From Gordionus sp. m RMFG-2023 (Eukaryota > Nematomorpha > Gordioida > Chordodea > Parachordodidae), in NCBI RefSeq assembly GCF_954871325.1, contig NC_088778.1, forward strand, positions 29,931,120 through 29,995,119: DNA of 64,000 bases. The letters are read 5' to 3'. Of this stretch, positions 1 to 12,560 are shown one piece after another (positions within the stretch are counted from its first letter, which is position 1; every line of letters begins with the position of its first letter). A model generated the notes under the pieces. The model did not search any database. It was not told the origin of the DNA and was given only the letters and a program-made list of their open reading frames with translations. Made by a program: the position numbers and the translations under genes.

Positions 1-3000
1 TGATTAACATTTTTTTAACAATAAATTTGTATATTAACAATTGCACCTTTATAAACGAAAGTATAGCGATGATTTATCAGGGTAGCCCATGGAAAATAAA
101 TTCTGCGCTCCTTTAAAATTGCGAGAGAATATTTATAGATCTTCGACGAGGTGAGGGGTAAGGGTTTATAATTTTCTTTATTTAAGGCTATATCCTAAAA
201 TATCAAAAATACAATTAACAAAATAAGCTATTTTAAATGTAAAAATAAAATAGTGGGCTGAATCATTTTTTTTTTGAATCTACAAAAGTTATTAAGTTAG
301 AGAAATTAAGAAAATTTTTAACTTTTTGAAAATAAATAAGTAAGCAATATTTATTCATATTTTTCAAATTATAATAACATTAGAAAAATGGGAAATATAA
401 AAATAATTTGGTTGGGAATTATAAATTTACAAAATCTTAAAAAATTTTCAATGGATATTTTGGACATGGTTCATAATTTTATAAAGATACTAAAGCTTTT
501 TTGAGGTTTTTTTGAAAAAATATATATAGGTCATAGCCTAAATTATATTTTAAATTCCAAACAATAATATTTATAAAATAATCTGCAATGTATTGTAATA
601 TTAATCATATAGCTAAGGACTTTCTTTTTGAAAAGTAACTTTTGACAAATATTTGAAAATAAACGTTTAAGAAAAAAATATAAATTATAATATTTTACTA
701 TCAATTTTTAATAAATCAACAATTCAAAATATTTTCCCTGATGAAGGGGAACTTTTCGTCGTTATAAACGGAATTCACTCTGTCAATGGAATTGAAGAAG
801 AAGCAAAATGACTAGGGGAATTTTCTGGATTATTATATCGAATTCTGCAGCTTTCTCATCCCTAACGCTATTTGTAAAAGTTTTGGCAAAAAGGTCGCAA
901 GTACAATTTCTATTAGCATCGCAAAGTTGAGAACGAATTTAGCTTTGGTGATTAATTTACGCTAACTGTATAAAGTATCCAGATTCAATGACGATTAACT
1001 CTGATAGGTAAGCTTTTAGATTAAGTTGCCTCGCTTTTTGTAATGCGAAATAATCATAGGGTTCGTCAGAGAGACCCCTTTTTAAAAAAAAATGCGAATA
1101 AGAAAATTCAACAATATCCTTGAAATATTTTAGATCAATAAATAATTTTTAATATTTGTATTGCAAAGTATATTGTTTAAATATTTTTGAATAAAATTAA
1201 TGGTGTAATTTACGAAAAAAATATTTGAAATTTGAGGGATTTTTTTTTAGATAGCCCTATTAGTTAAATATTTTCCGCTGGTGGTACCACACTCACCTAT
1301 TGTGGCATCATGAAGTAAACCGTGTTCTTTATACATTCAAGGGTTTTTTTTGCCTTCCTAGCAGAATTGTTAAGATTCTTTTTAAATGTATACAGATACA
1401 TGGTCCAAAAGTATCTAGATACCCATACACTCTTGTAAAATGTATATCTGGTTACAGATATGATATTTCAAGATATTTTCGTATTGTATTTTTTTTATAG
1501 CCTTTACAGCATCTCTTTTGCGAGTTAAATTATTTATAAGGATCTAGGCATTCATAAGTTTCCAACTCTTTTAGTTAGCCCAAATAATTTTATGGCGAAA
1601 ATATTATCACCCCTATCAATGTTTATCTACCAATTTTTAGTTAAAAAAAAAGACTTTCTGCACTCGATCCAAACAAACTCGGACTGACATTTTATCGATT
1701 CGATTTGGACCTTGATTTTTAAATTAATTTGGACCAGATGGGACACGGATCTCGAGATTTTTTATCAGAATTAATTTATAAAAAATTGTTTAATATCCTT
1801 GAGCTCTCTTAAATTTTTCGTATTTCGTGCTATTTCAACTGTTCCAAAGATAATGGAATCATTAGAAAGGTAAAATCCTGAAGCAAATCTGTCAGACCTT
1901 AAAAAAATAGGTATAATGCAAGATTTGCTCCAAGGCCACATTTATAGTGAGCTCGATTTGTTCAAGCGATGCGAAATTAACTAGCCAGCGAAATCACAGC
2001 TGATTCGTCAGAGCATCGTGAATTTCATCATTTGGCCCCGTATCTATAAATTATTACCTATTATTGGCTTACTTTAGTGAATTGCTCAGCGATTAACGTC
2101 ACATTGCTTGGGAACGCGCTTACTATAAATACAGCGTGAGATATATCTTAATCTATAAAATAATTAATAGTTTTTAGGGTCGCAAATCAGCAAACTCTCA
2201 GAAGAACCTCGAGAAGGGTTTTTTCTTCGACATAGGTTGGCCATATCTCTTTAAAGCGAGCTAAATCGGTTTTAATGGTAGTCTACTAGCTAAAAAGCTA
2301 TCCTAGACTCTTTCTACTTCAAAAATAATAAAACATTAGAGTAAGTAGGAAAAGAAAACTTTAAAAAAATAAGGAAACAGCTGAGTATGAAAATAAAATT
2401 TTGTTTATCAAAAAATTCAATTTATTTTAAAATTTAAACCTTTTTTTTAAATTGAATAAAATGTTAAAAAACCAATTCATTGTTCGTCCAAAAATATAAT
2501 GAATATTGTTTACATTCATGAATAGAAGGCCGTTCATATTTCATTTTTTTTAAACGGCCATTTAATTCCTAAAGAATATAGAGGGGAAAATTTTTTTCTT
2601 TCAAGATGACCTAAAATGTATTTATTATTTTTTCAACCGCTCCAGAAATGCAATCGATAGGAATGGAAAATATGCAAATCCAATTTTGTGTCAATCAATA
2701 ACTTAGCATGGTGGGGGGGGGAGCTACTGCTTAAGATTTGGAACATTCGAGAACCACACAACCGGTAAGGTTAAACATCAAATCAAAATCATAACCCGAA
2801 TTTCAGCTTAATAATTATATTCTAAATTCACCTGCAAATTTAGAAGTATGAACAAAAAAAAATCTCATTTTCAGGGACCTGAACTTGAAGAAATTTTGGA
2901 ACGTGGGAGGAATGGTGATGCCGGCAGCATTTCTGGAACGTTCTGAATAAAATAGGAACGCCAGGTCCCAGCTTATCTTAAATTAAACCAATTAATAACT

Positions 3001-4970
3001 TTGTCATTATTTTTTAAAATGTTTAGGCTCAAATTCTTAAATAAAAATTTATGGAGAACACTACAAATCCAGGATGTAAGAGCCAGGTCAAACCGGTAAT
3101 TGGAGAAATAGAAACTCCCTCACCCCAAATAATATATCTAGAAACAAGGATTTTTAAAAAAAATGGTAAAGGAGAAGTGCCATGACTGGCCATGATTACT
3201 TTTTTTCTTCTTCAAAAATAGGGGGCTATACAAAAATTGAATTAGAATCAAAGCTTTATTCTTTAAAAAAAATTTGATTTAAATGAGTTTATTTTAAAAG
3301 GTATTTTATTTTTTGTTTTGAATGGCCCCATACTCGCTATTACCTGGTCCATTTTAAGGAACTTCTGCCCTATATCGCAGATGAGATCAGAACATTAAAA
3401 GATTAGATAAGGCGAAAAAGAAAATATTTTTTTATTTTTGGGGAATCCCATAATAACTCCCTATATACTATAGGAAATAGACTCCTGCAAAGTCATTTGA
3501 TTGACATTTCTGAACCGGAACCAAAACGAAAAATGGCGAAATCTTTACTCATTTTGCTAAAATAAATTTAATAAGGTTTTGTGTAATTATAAATATTTTT
3601 ATTAATTTGTCGCACAGGTTCATCAAAAAAGTGTGATTTCTTTTTAATCAATTTTTTAGAAGCTTGTTGCAAATGGGAAAGGCTTGGAATGGTGGAGCGT
3701 AGTAGCTATTTCAAAATCATCAACATATATTGATGAAATTCTTTACAAATTATTGTATTTAAAATATAAAATTGAAAACTAAATTTTAAAAAAATTTCAA
3801 TTTATTGCCTTTATGCCACATAAGTAAAACGTTATTAATTAATTTTATCAAATAATAAACATTTTAGATATCTTTTTTCTTATGTATTAAAAAAATGAGT
3901 ACTCGATTTAAAAAGTATAAGAAAGTATACATTTTCAATACCAATACATAAAATATATCGGACTGATATAAATATACATTTTAAAAGTATATTAGATACA
4001 AAAACGTGTCAAATCACTTTAGCAATTCCGAATAGACAACATTGTAATTTCGTGTAAATGCGAAATGTTTTTTTCATGTAAATGGGTAGTATCAATTCAT
4101 TTTACAAAATGGGGTGCTGAGCAATAATTAACCTGCCTAGTGCAATTATCCATGCCTTATATAAAACTTGAGCTGATATAATTTGGTATGGCTAAAAATA
4201 AGTTTTGCCATTCTATTAACCTGTTTAGAATAGAGAAATTATCTAACTAGACCCAATTACTTTCAAGTGGAATTTTCTTTGTGTTATCCTACCCAGGTAA
4301 ATGGATATTTTTTGTTCAAGATATAGCTGTATATTTATATGATTGATCACTCATTCAAATTAAATAGGATTATTATTTATAATCTAATCATACATTAAAA
4401 AAGTAATGGCTGATAAAATATTTTTTCAAAAATAAATAGTGACACCAATCTGATGCCACTTTTAATTTTAGGCTGTAGAAACCATATCGAACTATAATAG
4501 CTTTTATAATTGCCCCTAAAATGTAACTTAACCAAACCTTTATAAATAAATACCTTTCTTGTTGAATACACAAGTAAAATGGCATAATACAATATAAAAC
4601 AAATAAGAGAAAACCCTTAAAATGTTTATAAACAATCCATAATATATTTAAATTTCAAGATTAATTAATAAAAATTGAATTTTATGCATTTATAAATTAA
4701 ATATTATTACGGGGTAACAAAATACAATGTTAATTCAAAAAAAATCTACTCTTTGGCTCATATAATGTTAAGCTTTAGTAGAGAGCAAGTTTTTTTTGCC
4801 ATTAAATTATAATAATTCCCTTCAAGGATAAAAAGATTTTATTCTACAAGTATAAGATAAATGTTTATATTATAAAATAATATATGCCTTCTTTTGAATG
4901 AGAACAAAGACAAAATAACATTAAATATTATACAATAAATAATTTAAAAGATAAATAAGTATATTCTATT
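1..4970. other. AT-rich intergenic DNA, no gene recognised
   Basis: No convincing exon is visible on either strand. The open frames here are short and AT-driven. One stretch at about 1965-2150 is related, in inverted orientation, to about 57990-58085: both share a core reading GAAATCACAGCTGATT. It is therefore a dispersed repeat. A G-rich run lies near 2716. The segment at about 2885-2970 contains repeated GGAACGTTC-like words, suggesting a degenerate inverted-repeat element. Confidence 0.5.
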
Positions 4971-4978
4971 AAAATATG

Positions 4979-4984
4979 TTTATT
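4979..4984 (-). promoter_or_regulatory. Candidate polyadenylation signal (AATAAA) of the G gamma gene
   Basis: On the minus strand an AATAAA hexamer lies about 54 bases after the stop codon of the G gamma gene, a normal distance for a short 3' UTR. In DNA this AT-rich the hexamer is common by chance, so position is the only support. Confidence 0.35.
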
Positions 4985-5037
4985 CAATAAATTATTTAAG
5001 CAAATTGCAGTTGGTCCAAATATAAAATTAGAATGTG

Positions 5038-5285
5038 TTACAAAATCAGGCAACTGCTCTTCTCTTTAAATGGATTGGCTTTCTCGCTTGCAAATCCAAT
5101 CAACAAAAAATCAACATTCCTGTTATCCTTTATAATAATTAATTGTTTAAAAGTTAGGTAATATTCATACTCACATCACAATATCTGATCATATCTTGCA
5201 AAGAAGTGGAGGCAGGAGTACGCTTGGTTCTAGCTTCACTTCTCAATTGTTCAACAAGCTTGCGCTGAGTAGCAATATTTGACAT
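5038..5285 (-). CDS. Ggamma1: Guanine nucleotide-binding protein subunit gamma, two exons
   Basis: This small subunit pairs with G beta, is anchored to the inner plasma membrane by a lipid, and relays signals from G-protein-coupled receptors. Exon 1 runs 5285 to 5175 (37 codons, from the only sensible ATG) and contains RKLVEQLRSEA, the family's N-terminal helix. A GTGAGT donor follows. After a 47-bp intron (5174-5128, ending AAAG) exon 2 runs 5127 to 5038 and contains FLLIGFASEKANPFKEKSSC before the final LIL and stop. The intron is phase 0. The product is 66 residues, within the usual 65-75. The NPF motif and a CaaX box (C-L-I-L) are intact, and the final Leu predicts geranylgeranylation. 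The end resembles insect Ggamma1 (GFTSQKVNPFREKSSC). No disruption is seen. The 5' UTR and promoter were not located. Confidence 0.9.
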
Positions 5286-5946
5286 TCTATAATAATTTTA
5301 CTAATTATTACAATATGAGAATATCTTTTGTACCTTTTTTAATAATCCAATCGATAAATTTGTATTTTTTATTTTACAATGATAAAAATCGAATATAGCA
5401 GATTTTTGATAGATGAGCCTTAATAATAATAGTCACCTGTCAGGTAACATGTTTTAAATATGAAAATATTGAAGAATTATGTTATTTTTCAAATACAATC
5501 AGCAATATTGTAAGGAAAAATAGGGGAATGAAGCCAGCTCCGCTAAAATTTTTGAGTTTTGGTTCCTTTCCAAATTTTGAGGAGATGAATCCAAATATAG
5601 ATGAAGAAAGGTATTTTTCAATATTCTTTTCATTGATCAGGTTTAAACTCAAAGGATAACTCAATTAAAAGAATGCACTCTTGCCTCAAGGCTAGTCAAT
5701 TATTCTAACTGTTAGAATAGCCAATTTAACAACACTAGGCAAGAAATATACCAAATTTAACCAATTCTTTCAAATGTTTACAAAGGAATTTGAAATTTTC
5801 AAATAAGTAGGTTGTTAGAATTTAGAGAAAAAAAGAATAATTTGGGATATTTTTTTATCCGCTCTTGTGTTTTATCAATTAACCATTTTCAATTGAATAA
5901 TATTTGAAAAAATAAATCATTGGTAGGAACATGTTGAAAATGAAAT

Positions 5947-6192
5947 TGTTGAATAATATAAATTATTACGTGTATTATTCATATTATATCTTTATTTTAG
6001 TTTTATAAATTGTAAAGTGTATTATTCATATTATATCTTTATTTTAGTTTTACTCAAATTATTTTTTCATTTTAGTTTTACTTTAAGTTAACCTTTTTAT
6101 ATATATTCTAATTTCATTTTTGTAAAAATGTTATATAAATGATATGAAAAAGAAATAAAACAGATAAAAAATAATATTTTTACTTTTCTTCA
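5947..6192 (+). repeat. 5' LTR of the Ty3/gypsy-type element
   Basis: A 246-bp terminal repeat with TG...CA ends that matches 9810-10058. Inside it a unit of about 36 bp, containing GTGTATTATTCATATTATAT, occurs twice in tandem. An AATAAA-like word lies near its end. Confidence 0.85.
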
Positions 6193-6622
6193 TTGTATCC
6201 CGGTTGAGGATGGCAAAAAAAAACTCGCCACCATGCGTTATATATTTTTTTAAAATTTTTCTCTTCCATTTTTTTAATGGAAAACATTAAATAAATAAAT
6301 TTTTTTTTTCCACACAATTCTATTTGAAGGTGGATAATTTTCAAAAGGTAAATAATATTCGATGTTTTGTTTTAAATTAATAAACTTACCACACGAGGTC
6401 TCGTTCTATGATATACTTTGGGAATTCACTCATAATTGTGACGCCCAATATACTCGAGAACCTACCAGTAGATATGTCTTCTATTCTTTAGTTTAAAAGA
6501 GATGTTACGTTGCTTTGAACAATAGTAGAGTTTATAAAACTCCAATGTATATTTACAAAAATATAAACGTGTCATTTTTATTTTTAAATGCTTATGTGAT
6601 ATATTATAAAAATTATCAATAA

Positions 6623-7660
6623 ATGGACATAAAATTACCTGATTTCACACTTTATAAGTTCCCAAAACTTATTGGACCACTCACTGATTACTTAGATAGT
6701 GTTAGTTACTATTCGACCAGCACATTACCGGACTCCGTTAAAATAAATACTTTACTAAATAATGTATCTGATGATGTGTTTGTTAATATTAAATCAATTT
6801 GTTCAAATACTGAGTATTAGATCTTAAGATAGTTATTAAGAAATTAGGTTACCTTTTACCCATACAGAATAAAAATATTATAATCAACAAATTTAACTTA
6901 TCATACCATAATTCTAGTGAGAACTTTATGCAATGGTACATTAGAGTATCAAAGTTGCATAAAAAATGTGATTTTTTAGATCATAATCGAATAAAAGAAA
7001 AATTTAGAACGTCCACCTTAAATGATAAAATAAAATATAAATTTTGTAAAAATACTAATTTAACCTTAAAGGAATAGGTGGAGATAGGAAGTAGATTAAG
7101 TATTAATGATAAACCATATATTGATAATATAAGTTATATGAATCACGACAAAAAGTCTGATAAAGATAAAAACTTTAACAACATAAATAGAAAACAATAA
7201 TAATTATTTTAGAGCTGATAATAATTTTAGAAATAATTATGATAATAGAGATAATAATTATAATAGGAATTGAAATAGTAATTACGACAATAATAATAAT
7301 TTTAGATACTATGATAGGAATTACGGTAATAATAATTCTAGATACCAAGATAATTATAATAACTATAACTACAACAACTATCGCTACAATAATAATCAAT
7401 CTAATTATGGTAGAAATAATACATGGCATGATAATAATCAAAGAAAACAGATCCAATATGGTGACGGAAATCGTAACAATTACCAATCCTAGAGCAACAA
7501 TTCAAATAATTATAGAGGTAGCGACAACAGTCAGAGCAAGCAAATACAATATAACAACAATTCAAATAAATATAGTGGTAGCGACAACAGTAATAGAAAG
7601 CAAATACAATACAACAACAATGATTATTATATGGATATTGAAGAGAAAATCGATTCTACA
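6623..7660 (+). pseudogene. gag-like region of the LTR element (fossil)
   Basis: The start of this interior region reads MDIKLPDFTLYKFPKL and resembles the N-terminal part of a gypsy-type gag. It passes into a long stretch dominated by Asn, Tyr and Arg codons (AAT/AAC repeats), the low-complexity tail. The reverse-strand open frames rich in Ile and Val over the same bases are shadows of this AAT/ATT repeat. It is a fossil within the broken element. Confidence 0.55.
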
Positions 7661-7739
7661 AAGAAAAAAGTGATAACGATTTTATTATTAACAACTTATC
7701 TGTGGACATGCTTAATGATAAAGATAATGATGACTACTT

Positions 7740-8010
7740 TAAAAGTGAATGATATTTTTACAACTATGCAAGTCGACACAGGTACCAAACATATTATCAT
7801 ACCTCATGATCTGGCTAAAAATCTTGGTATGAGATGTGAAGAAATCCGAGTTACAACTTACTGCTTATGACGGAAATTTAATTAAGATCATCGGCATTAC
7901 ACAAGTTAAAGTGACTTATGAAGGTATCTCAAAATATTTACAAGCGGTAGTCGTTGAATCAAGGAAAAATGCCTTGTTGGGACGTACATGGATCAACGCT
8001 TTCAAAAATA
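7740..8010 (+). pseudogene. Retropepsin (aspartic protease) region of the LTR element (fossil)
   Basis: A VDTGTKHIIIPHDLAKNLG-like stretch carries the DTG catalytic motif of retropepsins. It is followed by an ALLGRTWI-like segment typical of the second half of gypsy-group proteases. It belongs to the broken LTR element around it. Confidence 0.7.
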
Positions 8011-8189
8011 TTTTAAATAAATTTATAGCATATATTGACACTAATTACGAAGATGAAATAAAAAAATTGATTAAAGAGTGCGAATCCAAATTGACTAACG
8101 GGCCAATCAACAAAGCAAGTGTCAAATTTCATTTAAAAAGAGATGCCCATCCTAAAATTATACCACCTAGACCGTGATGAAACTTTGAA

Positions 8190-9317
8190 AGATATTGAAT
8201 TAAAACATGTCATAAATGATATTAAGAACAATAGGCCTATAAAGAATAATATCTATAAAAACATTGAATTGGAATTAAGTATAATTAAGGATTGTCTTTA
8301 CAAAAGCAACAAAATCATAATTCCGTCTTCTATGAGAAAAAATGTACTACAGTCAATACATAAAGGTCCCTTGGGAGCAGGAAAAATCAAATCCTTAGCC
8401 AAAGATTACATGTGGTGGTCTGGTATAAATAATGACATAGATATGGAAGTGAAATGTTGTGACGATTGTAATATATATCATGACAATCCTAAAAAGATAC
8501 AAATACCATTGGATAGATTATGCCGGTCCGTTCTTCACAAGAAATTGATTGATAATAGTCGATGCCTACAGTAAATTTCCAATTATTGTTCCTGTTAAAA
8601 ATATTACGACCGATGATACTTTAAAAAAAATTTTAAAACTATTATGCTATATGGTATACCTGAAACTATAATAACGGCATTAACTTCACAAGTAATGATT
8701 TTGAAAAATTTTGCAATGATTATGGTATCAAACATGTGCTCGCATCTGCTTATCACCAGCAATCAAATAGCCAGGTAGAACACATGGTAAGAACGTTCAA
8801 AACACATATGAAAAGGAATATCGAAATTGACTTAGACATCGCACTTGACAAATTTTTATTTAATTACAGAAATACGCGTAATGATACTATAGGAGTTACA
8901 CCTTCTAAGAGAATGTTCAATCGAGATATTAGAGTTAAATAGGACTTATTAAAAACGTTGGAGAAGGAGAATAAAATAAACGTTACTTTACCACGAAATA
9001 GAACCTTTAACGTAGGAGATTTTGTTTGGTACAAAGTACAAGGTGATGACAAATGGTGTAAAGGCATGGTCACACACAAAGAAAGTGACATGATGTTCCA
9101 AATTAAGACAGATAAAGGTATTTTGAGGAGACACTTAGATCAATTAAGATTAAGAAACTGTTTTAACACACTTATTAATTATGACTCTAAGGATTCTTTT
9201 AAGGAGGGAAGTGTGGACAAAAATATAAAAATTACTGATAAAAATGATATAACACCGATTTCTAGACCAGTGCGAATTAAACAAAAACCTGATTATTTAA
9301 AAGACTACATAACTTAA
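8190..9317 (+). pseudogene. Integrase region of the LTR element (fossil)
   Basis: The stretch contains an H2C2 zinc-binding part (SIHKGPLGAGKIKSLAKDY, then CCDDCNIY), then core segments such as AYHQQSNSQVEHMVRTFKTH and NYRNTRNDTIGVTPSKRMF, which are hallmarks of gypsy-group integrases. A C-terminal segment with GDFVWYKV follows. Adjacent bases (9338-9400) hold two to three copies of a short repeat around TTAAAACGCATAAAGTA. This is part of the broken LTR element. Confidence 0.8.
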
Positions 9318-9809
9318 AATATAAAAATAAATATTAAAACGCATAAAGTATATTAAATATTAAAACGCATAAAGTAAATTAAATATTAAAACGCTTACAC
9401 TAAAACGCAAAAAAATGAAAACTAAAAATATTATATAATAATCTTATTGATTTATCATTCTTCATTTATTCTTATATCCAACTAGATGACTATTATTTCT
9501 CATTATTCGTAACTTACTGATGATAATAACAATTTTGAAAATTGATAATAATAATGACTTAGCATTACAAGCAAGCTACATGACAAATTCACGATTTATA
9601 AGGATAACTTATGATAAGGATATCAAGCTTATGATTTAAACAAACCAACGTGCAAAATCGATTTAAACAAACCAACTATTGGGACAAGCCAACGATTACT
9701 ATGACTTGTGAAACAACTTGATGGTCAAAACGATAAACCACTTGGACAACAAACTAATTATGACAGCTTAATTGAAATTATGAGAAGGCTTCTTTTAGAA
9801 GAAGGAAAA

Positions 9810-10058
9810 TGTTGAATAATATAAATTATAACGTGTATTATTCATAATATATCTTTATTTTAATTTTAAAAATTTCAACGTGTATTATTCATATTATATC
9901 TTTATTTAAGTTTTACTTTCAAATTATATTTTCATTTTAGTTTTACTTTAAGTTAACCTTTTTTTATATATTCTAATTTCATTTTTGTAAAAATGTTATA
10001 TAAATGATATGAAAAAGAGATAAAACAAGATAAAAAATAATATTTTTACTTTTCTTCA
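9810..10058 (+). repeat. 3' LTR of the Ty3/gypsy-type element
   Basis: A 249-bp repeat matching 5947-6192 with about 14 differences by eye. It directly follows a polypurine tract and ends CTTTTCTTCA. Confidence 0.85.
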
Positions 10059-10126
10059 AAAACATTATGTAAACAATGTCTACATGTTAACACCCATAAA
10101 TAAAATTTAGCATGGCCAAAGGCCGC

Positions 10127-10315
10127 TTTTCAGTAATTTTTATATTTTTGTCCACACTTCCCTCCTTAAAAGAATCCTTAGAGTCATTAATAAGTGTGTT
10201 AAAACAGTTTCTTAATCTTAATTGATCTAAGTGTCTCCTCAAAGTACCTTTATCTGTCTTAATTTGGAACATCATGTCACTTTCTTTGTGTGACCATGCC
10301 TTTACACCATTTGTC
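10127..10315 (-). mobile_element. Inverted scrap of the same LTR family
   Basis: Read on the minus strand, these bases closely repeat the integrase C-terminal region of the neighbouring element (compare 9050-9240). It is a separate, fragmentary fossil in opposite orientation about 70 bp after the 3' LTR, so the region has been rearranged since insertion. Confidence 0.75.
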
Positions 10316-10768
10316 TATCCACTAACTATATTATAACAACCCCGTGATATTAATTAAATAAATCTTATAATGAGCCATTATTTATTAGAACTATAATTAA
10401 ACTTTCTCAGTTCTCATGATTATTTAATAAATAACAAATAAATATTAGTTGGTGATAATAACCATATTCTAAACATTAGCTATGAGCTTCTATAACTTTG
10501 TATTAAAATGTTATCTGTAAATTAGAGATCTGCACCTCCATAACATCAGAAAATGCAATTTAAAATTTTCTTTTTAAAAACTTTGTCGAAAAATATTGAT
10601 AATTGATAAGCCTTTCTTCTTTAATGGAAAATATAAAATGTTTATGTTAACATTTTTATTAGAAAAAAAAAATACGCTCATAACAAAAGTAATTGATTGT
10701 TTTAAAGAAAGAAATTTTTAACAATCAATAATTATTAAAAACTATTTTGGTAAAACTTTGAAAAAAAT

Positions 10769-10852
10769 ATGTTGAAACTATTCATTCGGTGCTGTTGTGG
10801 ATGCTTTATGGGAGAAGATGACGATGATGGCACAGTCCAGGGGATGATGCCG
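10769..10852 (+). CDS. Candidate first coding exon, Cys-rich N-terminus, unknown gene
   Basis: An ATG opens 28 codons and is followed directly by GTAAAA, a possible splice donor in phase 0. The peptide reads MLKLFIRCCCGCF, then MGEDDDDGTVQGMMP. A cluster of cysteines close to the start followed by acidic residues resembles palmitoylated N-termini such as that of neuromodulin in style only, not as a homolog. No matching downstream exon was identified. The duplicated patchwork with Glu-rich frames starts just after it and may be related. GC content is higher than its surroundings. Coding status is an inference. Confidence 0.3.
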
Positions 10853-11982
10853 GTAAAACAAATTAAAATATTACCCACCCCCATTTATTAAACTATTTAA
10901 TTTATGGATGGTCGATTTGATTCAGCTTTACATGAATCTCTAGCGAGTGTCTTCACATTATTTATCCACTTATAAAACATTGATTAAAATATTTCAAAAA
11001 CAAATATTTATCAAAGTAATCCATACTATATAATAATGCATTTTAATGCATTGGTTTATGCTGATCAGGACTAAAAGGATTGTTGAATAAAGGAAGCGCA
11101 AAAGAGAAAGTAAAAGTATTACATTCGTTATGATTTATTTTCCCAATATATTTCAGAGTTTCAAGATGGATATTTTTTATAAATGTCTAAACTAAGTCCG
11201 AATTTCTTTTAAAAAAAAGGAAAAGAAATTGATAACAATCATTGATTATAAGAAAAAATAATTTGTTTAAAAATTTCCTAAAAAAGAAATAGAAATAAAT
11301 TTATTTGGAGTATGTAATTGAGTGGTATGCAGTTGAAGATTTTATATGGACACTCTGATTTCCATTTATATCAATATCAAGTGTGTATTTACTTCTACCT
11401 GTTTAGATCCCTAAAATATTTTACCAACAAATATCTATTAAGTATTTTAACGTACAATGAATGTTATCGATTTCTTTTTCTTTCCTCTTTTTAAGACAAT
11501 TTGGATATTTTGTAAGAAAAAGAATACCATCTTGAAATTCTGGTAAGTATATATTTAAAAAAATTAATAAATGATAACGAATATATCTATATAATTTTAC
11601 TGCGCTTTTCTTTTGCCGTTTTTATCTCTAAGCTTCTATTTGTTCACATCAGCATAAATCAAGGCTATATGGAATATGAATTTACATACTGAAAAACACT
11701 TAATAAATACTTGTTGCTAAAATATTTTAAGCTATAGTGGGATAAAGTTTAGTATCATCAAATATATTCATATAAATGTAAATGAGATCGTCAAACTATT
11801 ATCCTCTTCCATACATCACATTAGTTTTACATTACTAAGTTTCATACAAAGAATTAAATTTTTTAACACCCCCCCCCCCCTTCACCCAGACCCCTTCCTC
11901 ATGGGAAAATATAATATTGCAAAGTAAGAATTAAAACTAGTAATATGTTTTATAGAATAATGGCATATTATACTCGGTAAAA

Positions 11983-12219
11983 TTAAATGAATAATAAAAA
12001 ATTATAACGAATATATAAATTTTTACTAGGAAATTTGGTTTTCTCATTTATATCTATACCCTGTTCCTCATTTTTTTTCTCCTCATCTACGTATTCCTCA
12101 TATTGATTATACTTGTAATCCTCATCTTGGTTGTACTTGTACTCCTCCTGGTTCTCCTCATACTGTTCCTCGTGGTTCTCCTCGTATTCCTCCGCTTGGT
12201 GATAAGCAATCTGATTCAT
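11983..12219 (-). CDS. Glu/Tyr/Asn-rich open frame, left arm of inverted duplication
   Basis: A 78-residue frame is dominated by EEYEENHEEQYEENQ and EYKYNQDEDYKYNQ repeats and ends in a basic segment (NEKTKFPSKNLYIRY). A GTAAAAAT donor-like site lies after the TKFP segment, so the frame may be an exon rather than a whole gene. An inverted, more decayed copy lies at 12330-12560. The bias toward GAG/GAA codons could come from a purine-rich repeat alone. I recognise no family. Confidence 0.3.
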   Translation of the reverse strand: MNQIAYHQAEEYEENHEEQYEENQEEYKYNQDEDYKYNQYEEYVDEEKKNEEQGIDINEKTKFPSKNLYIRYNFLLFI

Positions 12220-12329
12220 CCTTACATGAATATGTAGTGGGTATAGTATACTAATTATCCACTAATAAAAATATAGATCAAATTACCAACTATTACATTT
12301 TTTCAGATTTAAAGCTTTGATGGTTGAAG

Positions 12330-12560
12330 GCGACGGAGATTAGGAGAGTGTAGATGTAGAGAACGAAGTGGAGGAGACCCAAGAGGAGGAATACGAGGAG
12401 AACCACGATGAGGAGTATGAGGAGAACCAGGAGGAATACAAATATAACCAAGATGAGGATTACAAGTGTAAACAATATGAGGATTATGAAAATGAGGAGT
12501 ACGAAGATGAGAAGAAAAAAAAATGAGGAGATGGGTGAAGATATAAATGGCAAAAACAAA
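12330..12560 (+). pseudogene. Decayed inverted copy of the Glu/Tyr-rich frame
   Basis: The plus strand reads NEVEETQEEEYEENHDEEY, then ENQEEYKYNQDEDYKCKQYE, parallel to the minus-strand frame at 11983-12219. It is preceded by a pyrimidine-rich TTTTTTCAG that could have been an acceptor. In-frame stops lie upstream at about 12341 and downstream after the KKKK run, so this copy looks dead or is misframed. Confidence 0.4.

Larger units (their letters stand above)
5947..10058 (+). mobile_element. Ty3/gypsy-type LTR retrotransposon, broken fossil copy
   Basis: Two direct repeats of about 246-249 bp, each starting TGTTGAATAATA and ending CTTTTCTTCA, bound an interior of about 3.6 kb. A purine-rich tract (AGAAGAAGGAAAA) lies just before the right repeat, as expected for plus-strand priming. 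Recognisable interior parts, in order, are an Asn-rich gag-like region, an aspartic protease and an integrase with its C-terminal region. That content and order place it in the Ty3/gypsy group. The copy is broken in several places and is not expected to be active. The LTRs differ at roughly 14 positions by eye (about 94% alike), so the insertion is not recent. No clear target-site duplication was seen. Confidence 0.85.

Noticed and set aside
740-815. PDZ-like reading DEGELFVVINGIHSVNGIEE
   Set aside because: Short, followed at once by a stop, no splice sites and no second motif.
4388-4592. Minus-strand frames downstream of the G gamma gene
   Set aside because: Two overlapping AT-rich frames with no motif; they lie beyond the likely polyadenylation site.
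7175-7673. Ile/Val-rich open frames on both strands
   Set aside because: Shadows of the AAT/AAC-rich gag tail of the LTR element.
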